Shown here: in pieces, positions 38,301 to 48,541 of the stretch | Numbering within the stretch: the stretch's first letter is position 1 | Layout: every line of letters starts with the position of its first letter | Notes under the pieces: generated by a model | Database searches by the model: none | Seen by the model: only the letters and a program-made list of their open reading frames with translations | What the model was told of the DNA's origin: nothing | Assembly: GCF_023101765.2 (NCBI RefSeq) | Contig: NC_064239.1 | Coordinates: 5,442,001-5,506,000 of the forward strand | Direction of reading: 5' to 3' | DNA from: Spodoptera frugiperda | Lineage: Eukaryota; Arthropoda; Insecta; Lepidoptera; Noctuidae | DNA: 64,000 bases | Made by a program: the position numbers and the translations under genes

Positions 38301-41300
38301 TGTATAATGTTTACTAAAAACCCAAAGTCAGCCACTTTACAAGTAAAGGTAAACTACTCAGAGTTCAGCAAAAAAAATCTTAAGTTTAGATTAATTTTAA
38401 TATTACAACGTATTGTAAGAATAAGTATGAGAAGCTTGTAAGCCAGTATCAAGTTGTCGATATAGGTAATATAAAAAAACACTAATTTCGAATTTCGGCC
38501 TTCTCTGTGGAATATGGAATCTTGGAAATGGTCCGCTATAATTAACTAGGTATGTAATAAAAAATCAACTAGAAAACTTTATTAATATTTTCTCAAACAT
38601 CACCGTAAATGTACACAATAAGGTACCCAAAGTATTATTACAAGCAACTGAAGCAAAAAAACTGTTGATTGTGTGTTTTCCAGTAAAAGAACTTGTAAGT
38701 AAATGCGTTATATTATCCGTGTCACACATACGAGCATAATGTCGATGGTGAATGCTAACACTTGATGATGAATTTCATTAGACCTTCGAAAGTTAAGAAG
38801 TACAGAATGTCATTTGGATTTGCGCAGCCGTGGCCGGATAAGATGAGTGGTTACTTGTGTAAACAGTGCCGTCCGGCTGGGTGGCACGCTGTCAAGTGGT
38901 CGGCACACAATGCTGCAACACCGGTAGCCGGTGGCCGGCAGCCCACAAACATATCCCGACTTACTTTCAACACCACAAATTCTATCGAGAGCACTCTGTC
39001 TTCTAGTATCTATACAGAGGCTCGGGCTAATCTTGTGGCGTAACGGAAGGAATGCACTAGAAAGAATGTTAGGAATAGCAACAGCAGGCTCTTTTTTACT
39101 AATCACTCCTAAACTGTCACTTAACTAAGAGTTACTTAGCGCGAGGAAGCAGCTAAACTAATCCTTTACTTGTGCTGTTAAGTATCACTTATAGCTTGGT
39201 CCAAACAGAAATCACGTTAAATGTCATGTATTTCAGCTTAAAGGTGCCTTTAAATTTAGGAGAGATTGGCAAAACGGACGTTGGATGATTGGGAATTGTT
39301 AATTCTTGACACTCGAACCACATTAGCCGTACCACGAACCATTTTTCAAATATTCATTTTATTTAATTAGTTTTTGAAATAATTACATGTTTGTTTCCAC
39401 ACACGAAAATCTTTTTTCGTTATATAAAAGACTAGCACTAAATAAAAGATGAAGAGAAAGGTATAGTTTAAATAAGAAACTAATTCTGAAAAGAAAACAA
39501 TTAAACAGTCCAGAGAGAGTCATACATAGTCAAAACTCTAGAGAAACCATCATCAGTTCTTGACAAGTTTCATAACTGGCGATGGCGACCACCCACATAG
39601 GTGGTGTCGTAGAATATGTCGCGTCACCATTGTTTACTCGTTGGCCCTTCGCTACTACTAAACGTTACGCCCCGTTAATCTTATCACTCCTCACATACCA
39701 GGCCCATGGGCCACGGGCGCCGAACACAAGTTTTTTGGCTCAAGAAAAGGATTAGAGTCAATTTATGTTGTGACTTGATGACGACACGTTTTGGTTAAGT
39801 AATATTACGTAAAGCAAATACTTTATATCGATTCTACGGAATATCTTTATTGTATTTAGACGAAAAATAATGCGGTTATGAAAAAGTATGAATTACCTAA
39901 AAAGCCGTGGGAAGTGGAAATGATTCCTATTTGTTCTACTGTAATAATATCTTGTGATTTATTTCGTTACGGGATTGATACAGTTATATTTAGACACAGT
40001 TATTTTATCCGTATAATATAACTTATTATAAATCCTTACGACAACATGGTACAACTTGAACCTATTAGCGTCCACAACAAAGTAAAATAAATCCCACTAA
40101 AGGTATAGCATCGATAAAAACCGTTTAAAAATGTGTTTATCCTTCATAAAAAAGGGGCAGACACGTTGTGAATGTTCCCTTCGCGTAGGGTCGCTTTGAA
40201 AATGTTTTATACAGACCAATCATTCCTTATTTACCAAGTTTAACTTAATAGTTTTTAATAATGTTCTCTATGTGAATTATAATGTCTAATTCGGTACCCG
40301 ATTTGAGAACCTAAGAGTTTGCAATTACAGAAGACACTGTATACCACGCTGTAGGTATATGTTATACTTATTCCTTGTAGTAGTAAATCATTTCGTATCT
40401 TTAGTGGGTTTAGGATAAAAGAATTTACTTAGACTTATTCCAAAGATTGTTTCAATTCCTTTCTTCAAAATACAAAAGTTGTTAAGTAGGTAAATGACGG
40501 ATTAATTTTTCAGAAAAAATCAAAAGGAAAAAACTACGTATATTAAACGAAACATTTTTTGTACCGGTAGGTTTTTTCCTAGCGGTACAAATGTTTCTCT
40601 TTATTACTTAACATTTTAACGTGAAGCCTTACATAACAAAGGAACTAAAGAGAGAAAATACGGTTTTCTGTTGGTATTATGAACTAAGTAGATTTCCTAT
40701 TTAACTTTGTTTTGATGTGTTGTGTGTAAATAGTGAAACAATACAAAAATATTATATCCGACGGGGTTATATTTTGAGTCATTATTTGTGCATATATTTT
40801 GAAGGTTTGAGCTTAAAAGTAAAACATACCTCGACCCTTTCTTCTTTCAAGTCGACCCGCAATGCGAGCTGTTCTCTAAGGACAACGTCGGGGTAGTGTG
40901 TCTTGTCGAAGGTGCTCTCTAGCTGTTCCAGCTGCTCCTCCGTGAAGATAGTGCGGTGTCGGCGCTTGCGCTTAGGAGGCGGCCCCGCAAGGCCTGCCAG
41001 GGCGGCAGCCGCATACCCTCCGTAAAGGCCTGCGTAACCACCAGCGCTTGACACTGCACTTCCAACGCCGCTGACACCTGCATCAAAATTATAGTTTTTC
41101 TTACAGCTGAATAGATAATTGTGTGTGCCTTTCCTGAATAGGTTATTAAGTATAGGTAAGTGTCATTGCTCTGAGTTTTACATCAGTGAACATGAAGATA
41201 CACAAGACAATAAATCACCGTCGTGATACCATCCAATCCAACTAAAATACATTTTAAAATTTAAATACTACAAAAAATGTGAATTTACAAATAGAAAGCG

Positions 41301-44300
41301 TCACCACGAATCAATGTTAATACGTGTTCGAGTAGGCGGTGCGTGAAGATCTGAGCTTAGTGCCCCATGAGCTCCCTCGGGCCGCACTCTATGAGCGTTC
41401 CGTTCAAAATATTAGCGCCACGAATAAAAATTGAATATTTTTCCAGAGCGCCGGAAACGCGAGAGGCATTACACTGTATTATTTCTTAAAGGAATATAAA
41501 AGCTTTTAAGGCCGGCGGCGGCACGTTGCTAAGGCGCTATCGGCAGTATCCCACACGCGCCACCGCAGCACCTCCCAGCTCCGAACCTCCGAAGGCCCGC
41601 CTAAGCCCTATCGATTTTAAATACAATAAAATCCTCTGCACAACGAGAACATCGGACGCATTTATACAAAATTTATAACAACGCGTGCGAAATGCTTACT
41701 GTTCAACATGTAATTGAAAAGTATTTATTTCTATCTCTCATTGTTTTTCTATACGTAGATTACTAACTACCTATGTATCCTAGTAATTTTAAAAGCGTAT
41801 CAAACATTACTTATCTTCAAAGTACTTCTTTCATATACCTGGTACACATTGACAAGTTTATTTGATGATCACCGAATAATTTGAACTGACATGATTTGAG
41901 CAATTAATGTTTTGACCCCTAATTGTAAATTAATTTGAGGAGCACCCTCTTTGAGGGTCCATGGAGGGAGCAATTCAAATTAACACTAGTGTCAGAGTAC
42001 CATACTTAATAGTATTATCAAACAGAAGTTTTGGGTTAAACAGAGCGCACGCGAGCTCTCGTTGCCAAGGTTTCCATTACATTTAATGAAATATGTATAT
42101 AAAAACATATTATTTATCCAAAAAAGGTTTTGTAAAAATATTATGACAGATTTTTGCTTTTATATAATCTATTTTTGTCTAATAACGCGTCTAACTCATA
42201 CAAAAAAAAAACATATTCAAAAGATATTATAATAAACTCGTATACGAGTATATTCTGTTAATACTTTCACCACAATCCATCTTGAGCTATTTGAATAGAT
42301 ATTTAGTGTAAACAAAATTACTTTTGAACTCAATAAAAGAAAATAAAAGTTTGTTTTTGTTGTAGCAACGATTCACCGAACCCTGGGGATGTTTTCAAAT
42401 TTTTAAAATGTTCGCTTGGATAAGAGGAAAAAAGATTTTAATTGAGATAAGCCGTCTTCACCCTCGATGCGGTTTGGCGTGTAGTGTAGGTATACGAGGG
42501 ACCGCCCGAGGCTCGCCTCTAAGTCTTGCACTTAACCGCTAAAGTACGTAGACGGTAAGATTTCATGAAGTTTATGACTAATACAAGTAAAAAACAAATA
42601 ATGATTAACCATCTCGATATGTCAAACTTCTATCTGCGATAGTAAAAGTATTTTTAGTATAAGTTAATAATTAATGTCTATTATTCTTTAAACATGTGGG
42701 GTATTGATCATGATTAATAGCAATTACAGACGTCAATTTTTAAGTCTTTGAATGTCAAAACTGTTGAAGGCAAATCCTCCGCTTACATCGGTCACCGGTA
42801 TCCAAAACAGCGTTCAATGTGTTAAAAAACTTAATGAGTTTGTCTTCTCTTACTTCTTCCTACCACGGTACCTATTCTACTTCAGGATAAATTTCATAGT
42901 TTTTATTTATAAAATCTCGGTACATATTGATAGAATACATTTTGAAAGGATATTGTCTTAATAAGAGCTTGCTTATACATTAGCTTCAAAAGCTACATTT
43001 TGTGTTTTTAATGGTTTATAATACTAGTATTTATCGTAGTTTCACAGATTTCAATCTTTACCAATGAAACACAGTATTTTATTTTCAAGTGTTTTCTTTT
43101 GCTTTCTGTAAGACTCAAAGTAAAAGAAAGTTTGAGTCTACAAATTATCTACAAAAGAAACAACCATAATCTCTGCCCTATTACTACTTCTATCCCCTGT
43201 CTATTGCTTTATTGAGAAAATGTTTAATACCTACTTCACAATAGTAGCACTGTAATTAGAATCCATCCGATAAGACAAAAGAACAATTAGTTAGCATTAT
43301 ATTCCATTGATACTAATAAAAATATTAATGAAGAACGAGCTTAGTAGTAGCTTGTAGAATTTTGAATTTAGAAACTTTCACAAATATAACTAATATAAAT
43401 AATGTTTGGTAAACCCGCTGCTGACATACAAACAGGGGATGTCGATAAAAATATGAAAGAGTCTACTGTGACATGAGCCTCCTAAACACAAGAGGAATTT
43501 CCTATATACTCAACGATTTACAAGTGGGTTAAATCACAGTTCTGGATAAAGTTTATTAAAGAACATTGCTGCCCGATCCCTGTTTAATATGTAGTAACTA
43601 CCTTAGTCAAATCTGACGGCAACCGCGGAAGATCACCACACGTTTAAAAATCGATTCCGCAGAAATATTGATAATCTGGTCTAAACTAATAAATAAAATT
43701 GGAGTGTCTGTTTGTAATATTAAAATATATTAACAACATACACCAAAATAATATTTTTTACAATTTATGGTTGTCTGTTTGTTCAGACTAATCTCTGCAA
43801 TTTCAGACGTTGTCAGGTAGCTGATGTAATAAGGAGTAACCTATGCTACTTATATTAAAAACAAAGTCCGTAATCTACGTGAGTGAAACCGCGGACATCA
43901 GTTAGTATTATAATAGAAGTTATCCGACCTGTTCGACCAGTATTTAAGTCTATTTATTGCCAATAAATAAAATAGTTAATATTGCAGAGTTTATTTAATG
44001 GAGATTCAATATGATTGGTAAAATCATATCACTTGTACACCTGACACAACATGTTGAGTTCCATAAATTCTGCATTGATAACAAACAAGGGGTGAATGAG
44101 ATGCGTCGGGAGATGAGGGATGCAACTCGCTCGATGAAGTGGTTAGGACACATTGTTCGGATTTATTTTATAATATGATAGTGTATCAATTAACGAATGA
44201 CATTGTACTACATAATAAATATAACATCTATAAAGACTGGGTTTCGTATTCTGATTATTATATTATTAGTGATTCGATACCAGCACCACCACGTGATAAC

Positions 44301-47300
44301 AGAAAAGAGTAGCTTGCAATGCAATGTAGGATCGCTTATTTTATTTATTATTAGCTGTTGCCCGCGACTTCGTCCGCATAGTATAATAACTTCAGAAAGA
44401 ATGTGGGACATTTTTTTTCTAAAATATATTATTTTTTCTTAGATAAATCTAAAATAATTTGCTCCTCAGTACATCATCTACCTGCTAATAAAATTCCAGT
44501 CAAAATCGGTCCAGGCATTACAGAGATTAGCCAGAACAAACAGACAGAAAGACAGCTGGGCAGACCGACAGACAGACAAAAGTAATATACATATATATAT
44601 ATAACTAGCTTCTGCCGGCGACTTCGTCCGCGGAAAATTTCTTGTTTTACCATAAGATTACACTCGGTGCTCTTGTAGCTTCCTAGTAAAACAATTTTTG
44701 GAATCGGATCAGTAATTTCAAGATTACCGAAATTCTCTTATCTGCTCAAGGCTAGTCCCTTAGTCGCCTTTTACGGCACCTTCAGGTTGAAATGGTATGA
44801 TGATGTAATTAAATAATTTATGTCACATATCAATCAATTACAATATTTACCGATTACTCATAGATCTAAACACTCTATCCCGCGCGCGCACCCCTGGCTT
44901 TGGTGACGCCTACTTCGCAACGGGCCGTGCAGCTCGTAATATTTTAATTTCACCACAACTTCAAAACCAAACGTCCAATTTTAATCATTCAAAGACCAAA
45001 TATAATTTATTTTGATAAGGATTAATAGCATGAGTAAAAAAAAACCGTTTAAATGTAGTTAAAAAAAAAATCAAGATTTTTAAATAAAAATGTGGTTGTT
45101 GTGCCTCACTCGACATAGATAGGTATAGTGTGCCGCGGACTTTTTTGTAGATATTTATAAGATCTACAATTAATTATAACATTTTATGGTTCTATCTTTT
45201 GTAGTTTAGGCAGCGTACGCAAAATAAGTAACTTCTTTGGTTGATTTTTTTCAGTTTGTGTCCGAAAAATTCAAATATCTTACGGAACCCTATTTTTTCC
45301 AAAATGGAATATAGCCTATGTTAATCGTGGATAATGTAGCTTTCGAATGGTGAAAGAATTTTTAAAATCGGTCCAGTAGTTTTTGAGCCTATTCATTACA
45401 ACCAAATTACAACCAAACAAACAAAGTTTTCCTCTTTATAATATTAGTGTAGATATAATCATAATATACATAGATGTAGTAAAAAGGAGTTACTTCAGAA
45501 TTACAAACAGACACTCTAATTTTATTTATAAGTCTATATTACAGTCACATTTTAATAGAACTTGTCGTGTCAACTTCTGTTTTAATCAGGGATATTTCAA
45601 TTCCCTAAAATATACATTTTGGAATTGATTAACCCATAATACTTTCATTACTAAATTCAACAGTAACTTTTGAAGACAATCAACGAAGCTTAGAGCTTGG
45701 AACCCATATTTAACACTTTAATGATTAAGTAGGTACGAGGTAGGTTCCTACCTGTAAGTAAGCCGTATAGTGACGTCATTAACAGTAACAGCAACAAGAT
45801 TCTTCCCGTGGGTGTCATCAACAGTCTGTGACAGCGGCATGTTATATACCGTGGATAACATGATAAGAATTACTCTAATCATCTATATGTCCGTCATAGT
45901 AAAATCAAGTCACCTACATTGTGAAGCTATCTCAACAATCCAAGTATTTAAAAATATTGTCCTTGCCCTTTTTTGAAATTAATCGAATTTGTAGGGAACA
46001 ATGTTTAAAAAGAAAAAAGTTTATAACATATCTGTAGTTTCGTATTAGGAATATGAAAATTTTAATTACTTAGGACTTTTTTATTACGCTTTCAGGCTGT
46101 CTATTATATTCGAACCGATGGGCTTGCATGCATCCCAAACCACAAAGTCTTGAGATGAAATGCATGTGTGTACGGTTAAATGGTCACATATCAGAATATA
46201 GAAAGTGTAAACGTTGTTTCCCGTTAGGCTATTTTATTATTGCAATAATATATTTTCATTGTGCCACAATAAATGTGTCAATTGTTAATAAGGGTAATAT
46301 GAGCATATTCCTGTTTACGCCTTAAAGAAACACAAATCAGTATATTATAATTATTTTACATTATTATTTAAATCATAGCGTAGACTTTAAGTTCTTGTGC
46401 AAATTGATTTCCATATTTGTGTTATAGTTACTAACAATAAATACGAGTCACGAAATAATTACAATCCAATTTCAACCATATATTAACCACAAGTAACTAA
46501 TTAATAAAAAAAAAAACGAAATAAATAAATCTCCGAACAAAAGACTCATTGTAGCAAGTGCTACGGCTACGGCTACACCGTAGAAGTTTCGTAGCAAACA
46601 TTACATGTAGCGTGTAGCACACATATTTTGATTATTTTTTATTATGTTCGATTCTGAAACCCTGTATAAGTTTCAATTAGTGTACTGATATTTCTTACTT
46701 GTCTAATGTGTTGGTTAAGCTAACTGAGACTTAACCAGAGGGGATGAAATAGACCCCAAGTACAGTTTGCATTTCGGTTTGTTACATGATTATTTAGGTA
46801 AATTTAATTATTAAGCATACATATCACTTTTAATATATTGTATAGTGTGTATTAATGTATTATATTCACTAAAGGAATTGTGTGGTTAATATAAGTTACT
46901 TGTAAATAATGGTGAAAATCAAAACTCGATGAAATGATTTGTTTTATTGAACAAAGTATTTTTTTGGGTTGAAAGTAATATTTATATGATTTCCCGGTTG
47001 AAAAAATCCTTTACGAAATTGGCTAAAATTGTTAATACTTAAATTAACAGGGAATTGTTTCTTTTGATACGGTATGGACTGTGTATTAGAGTATATTCAA
47101 GGAAATACCTAAATAATGTGAATACAGTAGAGCCTCGATAATCCGAACTACCAAAAAATTACCCCTGTTCGGACTCACGGAGCGTTCGGATTATAATATG
47201 TACTATAGAAATAAATAATACAGTATAGAAAAAAAATAGTTATATTTTGATATAAATATATTTATTGAGGTTTAGTAAAATACACATTTAAACCACATTT

Positions 47301-48136
47301 TACACAAGTTACTTATTAATAAGTGAAAAGTGCTTCTTCGAGAACGGGATTTTCTGGCAATTTAAGCGTTTTTCTCAAACCTGGGCCTTTCTCGGTTTGA
47401 GCTACAAACGACCGTATCTTCTGTTCTTTTTTCTTTAAATCAGTAATTGTCGATTTTCCAACACCATACTTAAGGGAAAGAGAAGTTCCAGACACTCCAT
47501 CTTTCAAACTATCCAGTATGGCACACTTTTCAGTTATAGTTAAAGAAAGCGGCAGTTCGGATTACAGCGGCGTTCGGATTAGCTTGAGTACGGATTATCG
47601 AGGCTCTACTGTATATGTATATTGTGTTTACAAAGCAATAAATACCTAGTGTGTGTCCTTAAATATTAGGGGTAACACAAAATTATTTGGAATATAAATA
47701 AGTTTATTTGGTTTTTGATAGAATATAATCCTCTTTAGAGTAGGACCTACCTAGTCCTACCTAACAAAGTTAATTATCTCAAAACTTCGAATTTCTTTCA
47801 GTTTCTTTTTGTTTGTTTCATAAGATCTTTAATATCAAATAGGAGCGACTAATGTATTCTGTATTTTTGTTAAATTGTAGTAAATAATTTATTAGCAAAT
47901 GGTTTACCTAAACTGTTGGCAAACGTACCAAAGAGATCATGTGCTCTATGGAACGGCGAGTGCGCCAAGTGCTGCAGCTGCAGCGGCGGCAGCGGCGGGT
48001 GCGGGCGCGGCGCCAGGATGCTGTCGATGGTGAAGAGCGGCGCGGGGGGGCGCTCGGGCAGCGCGCCACCCAGCAGCAGCGCCGTGCTCAGCAGCGCCGG
48101 CGCCTCGCGCGACCAGCCGCTGCCCGCGCCGCCCAT
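26374..48136 (-). CDS. Gsc: Homeobox transcription factor goosecoid, three exons
   Basis: Minus-strand exons: 48136-47908, 41077-40830, 26589-26374, all with good splice signals (TTTAG|GTAAAC, GATGCAG|G, GTCGAG|GTATGT, CCACAG|G); 230 residues. Residues 34-42 (LFTIDSILA) are the goosecoid/engrailed-homology motif, which recruits Groucho for repression. The homeodomain is at 114-173 (KRRHRTIFTEEQLEQL ... VWFKNRRAKWRKQKR) with Lys at homeodomain position 50 (residue 163), the bicoid-type residue that prefers TAATCC. The intron between homeodomain positions 46 and 47 is the usual place in PRD-class genes. The tail ends in an acidic DDSDSDLEVA. The protein is nuclear and acts in embryonic head, foregut and neural patterning. 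The start is the first in-frame ATG (good GGCATGG context); the frame is open upstream to a TAG near 48257, so an extra 5' exon is possible. Exon 1 exists twice; this is the proximal, intact copy. Confidence 0.93.
27170..27345. promoter_or_regulatory. GC-rich island in Gsc intron 2 (candidate cis-regulatory module)
   Basis: A sharp GC-rich block in AT-rich intron, starting near ttcccggtagagaggggctg and ending at the cctcataaatgc segment. No coding frame has family signature. Regulatory role is inferred only from composition and position. Confidence 0.3.
27985..28175. promoter_or_regulatory. GC-rich island in Gsc intron 2 (candidate cis-regulatory module)
   Basis: Contains gtcggtcggcgaccgac (a near-palindrome), gcccctccgctcattgggcg and aaatatggccgctgccgctg; ATGGC is the core of the PHO/YY1 site. 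Role inferred. Confidence 0.3.
29455..29555. promoter_or_regulatory. GC-rich island in Gsc intron 2 (candidate cis-regulatory module)
   Basis: About 100 bases rich in CpG (gacggcgcgcggggcggtgc), abruptly bounded by AT-rich DNA on both sides. Function is inferred only. Confidence 0.25.
30611..30652. repeat. Perfect 18-bp hairpin with 6-nt loop
   Basis: Arm agcgtaatctacccaggt at 30611-30628 is the exact reverse complement of 30635-30652; the loop is tgtggt. The hairpin is followed by further near-repeats of agctacgctagttacc. Confidence 0.85.
31228..31445. promoter_or_regulatory. Strong CpG-rich island in Gsc intron 2
   Basis: The most CpG-dense non-coding block of the window, containing runs such as gcgcggcggcggcgcggcgg. 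Short open frames on both strands here reflect composition. It could be a regulatory module or an unannotated promoter. Confidence 0.3.
33705..33985. promoter_or_regulatory. GC-rich candidate regulatory module in Gsc intron 2
   Basis: Carries an AAAATGGC (PHO/YY1-type site read on the other strand), cataaaag and tttattac (posterior Hox/Caudal-like) and a terminal ccgggcccgccgggggctgg block. Open frame 33715-34056 has no family signature. Confidence 0.3.
34754..34782. repeat. CCCGCGG heptamer repeat
   Basis: Three consecutive cccgcgg units (gcccgcggcccgcggcccgc) in otherwise AT-rich intron, next to gggcgccatgcgg. Confidence 0.7.
35141..35195. repeat. Perfect 25-bp hairpin with 5-nt loop
   Basis: Arms 35141-35165 and 35171-35195 are exact reverse complements (key part cccactttaacgcatggtta) with loop atcaa. 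It is the longest perfect stem seen in the window and is followed by poly-T and two attgtaaac repeats. Confidence 0.9.
35306..35335. repeat. 13-bp hairpin
   Basis: gagtttaaaaact (35306-35318) and agtttttaaactc (35323-35335) pair perfectly around acac. Confidence 0.8.
36261..36341 (+). repeat. Octamer microsatellite (gcatttgt)n
   Basis: About nine to ten near-perfect head-to-tail copies of an 8-bp unit; the first units read gcatctat and the array ends at gtgctttc. Confidence 0.95.
36803..37085 (+). repeat. Diverged direct repeat of about 145 bp
   Basis: The order caaacggtatttgtcgtcaa, catttaaaaataactgata, ctcatgaagagtaatg, agtattgtgca, gttgacttga in 36803-36940 recurs as caacggcatttgtcatcaa, catttaaaaataactgata, ctcatgaagagtcatg, agtattgtgca, gttgacttga in 36955-37085. 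Confidence 0.85.
37750..37862. promoter_or_regulatory. Candidate homeodomain-site module in Gsc intron 2
   Basis: Two GC-rich flanks (ccctccgctccggccggggc and ggcgcccgtctcacccgcgt) enclose an AT core with aataaatcaaatttaattaa and agattaatttt, a cluster of TAAT/ATTA homeodomain cores. Inferred. Confidence 0.3.
39580..39735. promoter_or_regulatory. GC-rich candidate module in Gsc intron 2
   Basis: Contains a ccacccacataggtggtg near-palindrome, cgttaatcttatcactcc (GATA-like TTATC and a TTAAT core) and ggcccatgggccacgggcgc. Inferred from composition. Confidence 0.25.
40549..40596. repeat. Hairpin
   Basis: gaaacatttttt-gtaccg (40549-40566) pairs with cggtac-aaatgtttc (40582-40596), with a small size difference in the T tract. 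Confidence 0.65.
41340..41640. promoter_or_regulatory. GC-rich block in Gsc intron 1, near exon 2
   Basis: Two GC-rich stretches (cgggccgcactctatgagcg and aaggccggcggcggcacgtt through ccgaaggcccgcctaagccc) flank an AT core with aattgaatatttttcc. It sits 300-550 bases upstream of exon 2 on the minus strand and outside the duplication. Role inferred. Confidence 0.3.
43694..43909 (+). repeat. Decayed non-LTR retroelement fragment
   Basis: Contains ggagtgtctgtttgtaatat, tctgtttgttcagactaatc, gctgatgtaataaggagtaa and gtgaaaccgcggacatcagt, a set of phrases typical of RTE-like 3' ends in Lepidoptera. The second copy lies at 50343-50557. A piece of its 5' edge recurs inverted at 45503-45530. Confidence 0.65.
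44343..44584 (+). repeat. Decayed non-LTR fragment (cgcgacttcgtccgc type)
   Basis: Starts at agctgttgcccgcgacttcg and ends in cagacagacaaaag. It has the counterpart 50999-51228 in the distal duplication copy. Confidence 0.6.
44601..45456 (+). repeat. Decayed non-LTR retroelement, 3' region
   Basis: Runs from agcttctgccggcgacttcg to the tail with ttttaaaatcggtccagtag, aacaaagttttcctctttat and aatattagtgtagat, a 3' end common in moth RTE-like elements. No reverse transcriptase frame survives. The distal copy is at 51246-52096. Confidence 0.7.
46545..46625. repeat. GTAGC-rich interspersed repeat fragment
   Basis: Dense gctac/gtagc words (gctacggctacggctacacc, tgtagcgtgtagcacac). Related-looking segments are at 35381-35420 and 59008-59098, and the duplicate is near 53197-53272. 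Confidence 0.45.
47125..47611 (-). mobile_element. Deleted Tigger/pogo-type DNA transposon (proximal copy)
   Basis: 487 bp bounded by terminal inverted repeats beginning CAGTAGAGCCTCGATAATCC at both ends and flanked by TA, the target site of Tc1/mariner-pogo elements. Inside, minus-strand frame 47316-47507 (extendable upstream to about 47555) encodes a helix-turn-helix of CENP-B/Tigger type (LTITEKCAILDS ... SLKYGVGKSTITDLKK). It stops at 47316, before any DDE catalytic domain. It is thus an internally deleted, non-autonomous element. Confidence 0.85.
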
Positions 48137-48192
48137 GCCGCCGTCGCCGCCGCACGCGCCCTGCGTCGCCACGTCGCTGACCACCGCCACCC

Positions 48193-48249
48193 TCACCGAG
48201 CCCAGCACAACACTCGCGACGAGACACCAGCCCGCACTCGGCACCACAT
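48193..48249 (-). other. Upstream ORF in the Gsc leader (proximal copy)
   Basis: An ATG at 48249 opens an 18-codon frame (MWCRVRAG...) ending in TGA at 48193, out of frame with and upstream of the Gsc ATG at 48136. The same uORF exists in the distal copy. It matters only if transcription starts upstream of it. Confidence 0.4.
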
Positions 48250-48456
48250 TATACTATACTCGATATTGTTATTGCCGACATATCGGATGCTCAAATTTTC
48301 TATTTTATCACTAAGTACAACTAAAATATGCAAATTATTCGTAATCTGCGATCGAATTAACTACAAGGATCGAAACGAGAAGGCGTCGATTTTTAGTGTG
48401 ATGAAGGGATAATACGCAGGTGATGCGATTGCGAGCAAATCGTTTTAGTAAGTAGA

Positions 48457-48541
48457 ACGGTCGCGGCGCGAGTGTCGGGCGCGGCGTGTGTGGGGTGAGC
48501 AGGGCGTGCGGCGGGGCGTGGCGTGCCTGGCTCCGCCCCAA
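48457..48541 (-). promoter_or_regulatory. Gsc: GC-rich promoter-proximal segment of Gsc (proximal copy)
   Basis: A CpG- and CACC-rich block (minus strand starts ggggcggagccaggcacgcc) lies 320-400 bases upstream of the Gsc ATG and ends 33 bases before the duplication border. No TATA box is evident. The duplicate is at 55111-55196. Confidence 0.4.

Larger units (their letters stand above)
26590..40829 (-). other. Gsc: Goosecoid intron 2 (14.2 kb), regulatory-type DNA
   Basis: This intron splits the homeodomain. No gene with a recognisable family was found in it on either strand. It is AT-rich but interrupted by short GC-rich islands (listed separately), hairpins at 30611, 35141, 35306 and 40549, an octamer tandem array at 36261 and a diverged direct repeat at 36803-37085. 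Open frames inside it follow the GC islands and look fortuitous. Confidence 0.6.
41078..47907 (-). other. Gsc: Goosecoid intron 1 (proximal copy)
   Basis: Starts with about 850 bases of single-copy sequence that includes a GC-rich block at 41340-41640. From 41924 it enters the duplicated unit. It carries decayed non-LTR fragments (43694-43909, 44343-44584, 44601-45456) and a Tigger-like element (47125-47611). Confidence 0.65.

Noticed and set aside
42752..42961. Duplicated small open frame (also at 49412-49609)
   Set aside because: Appears twice only because it lies in the tandem duplication. The two versions differ at their 5' ends and show no family signature.
47939..48412. Plus-strand Arg/Gln-rich 157-codon frame opposite Gsc exon 1
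   Set aside because: Antisense shadow of the GC-rich exon; the minus-strand frame carries the diagnostic FTIDSILA motif and splices to the homeodomain.
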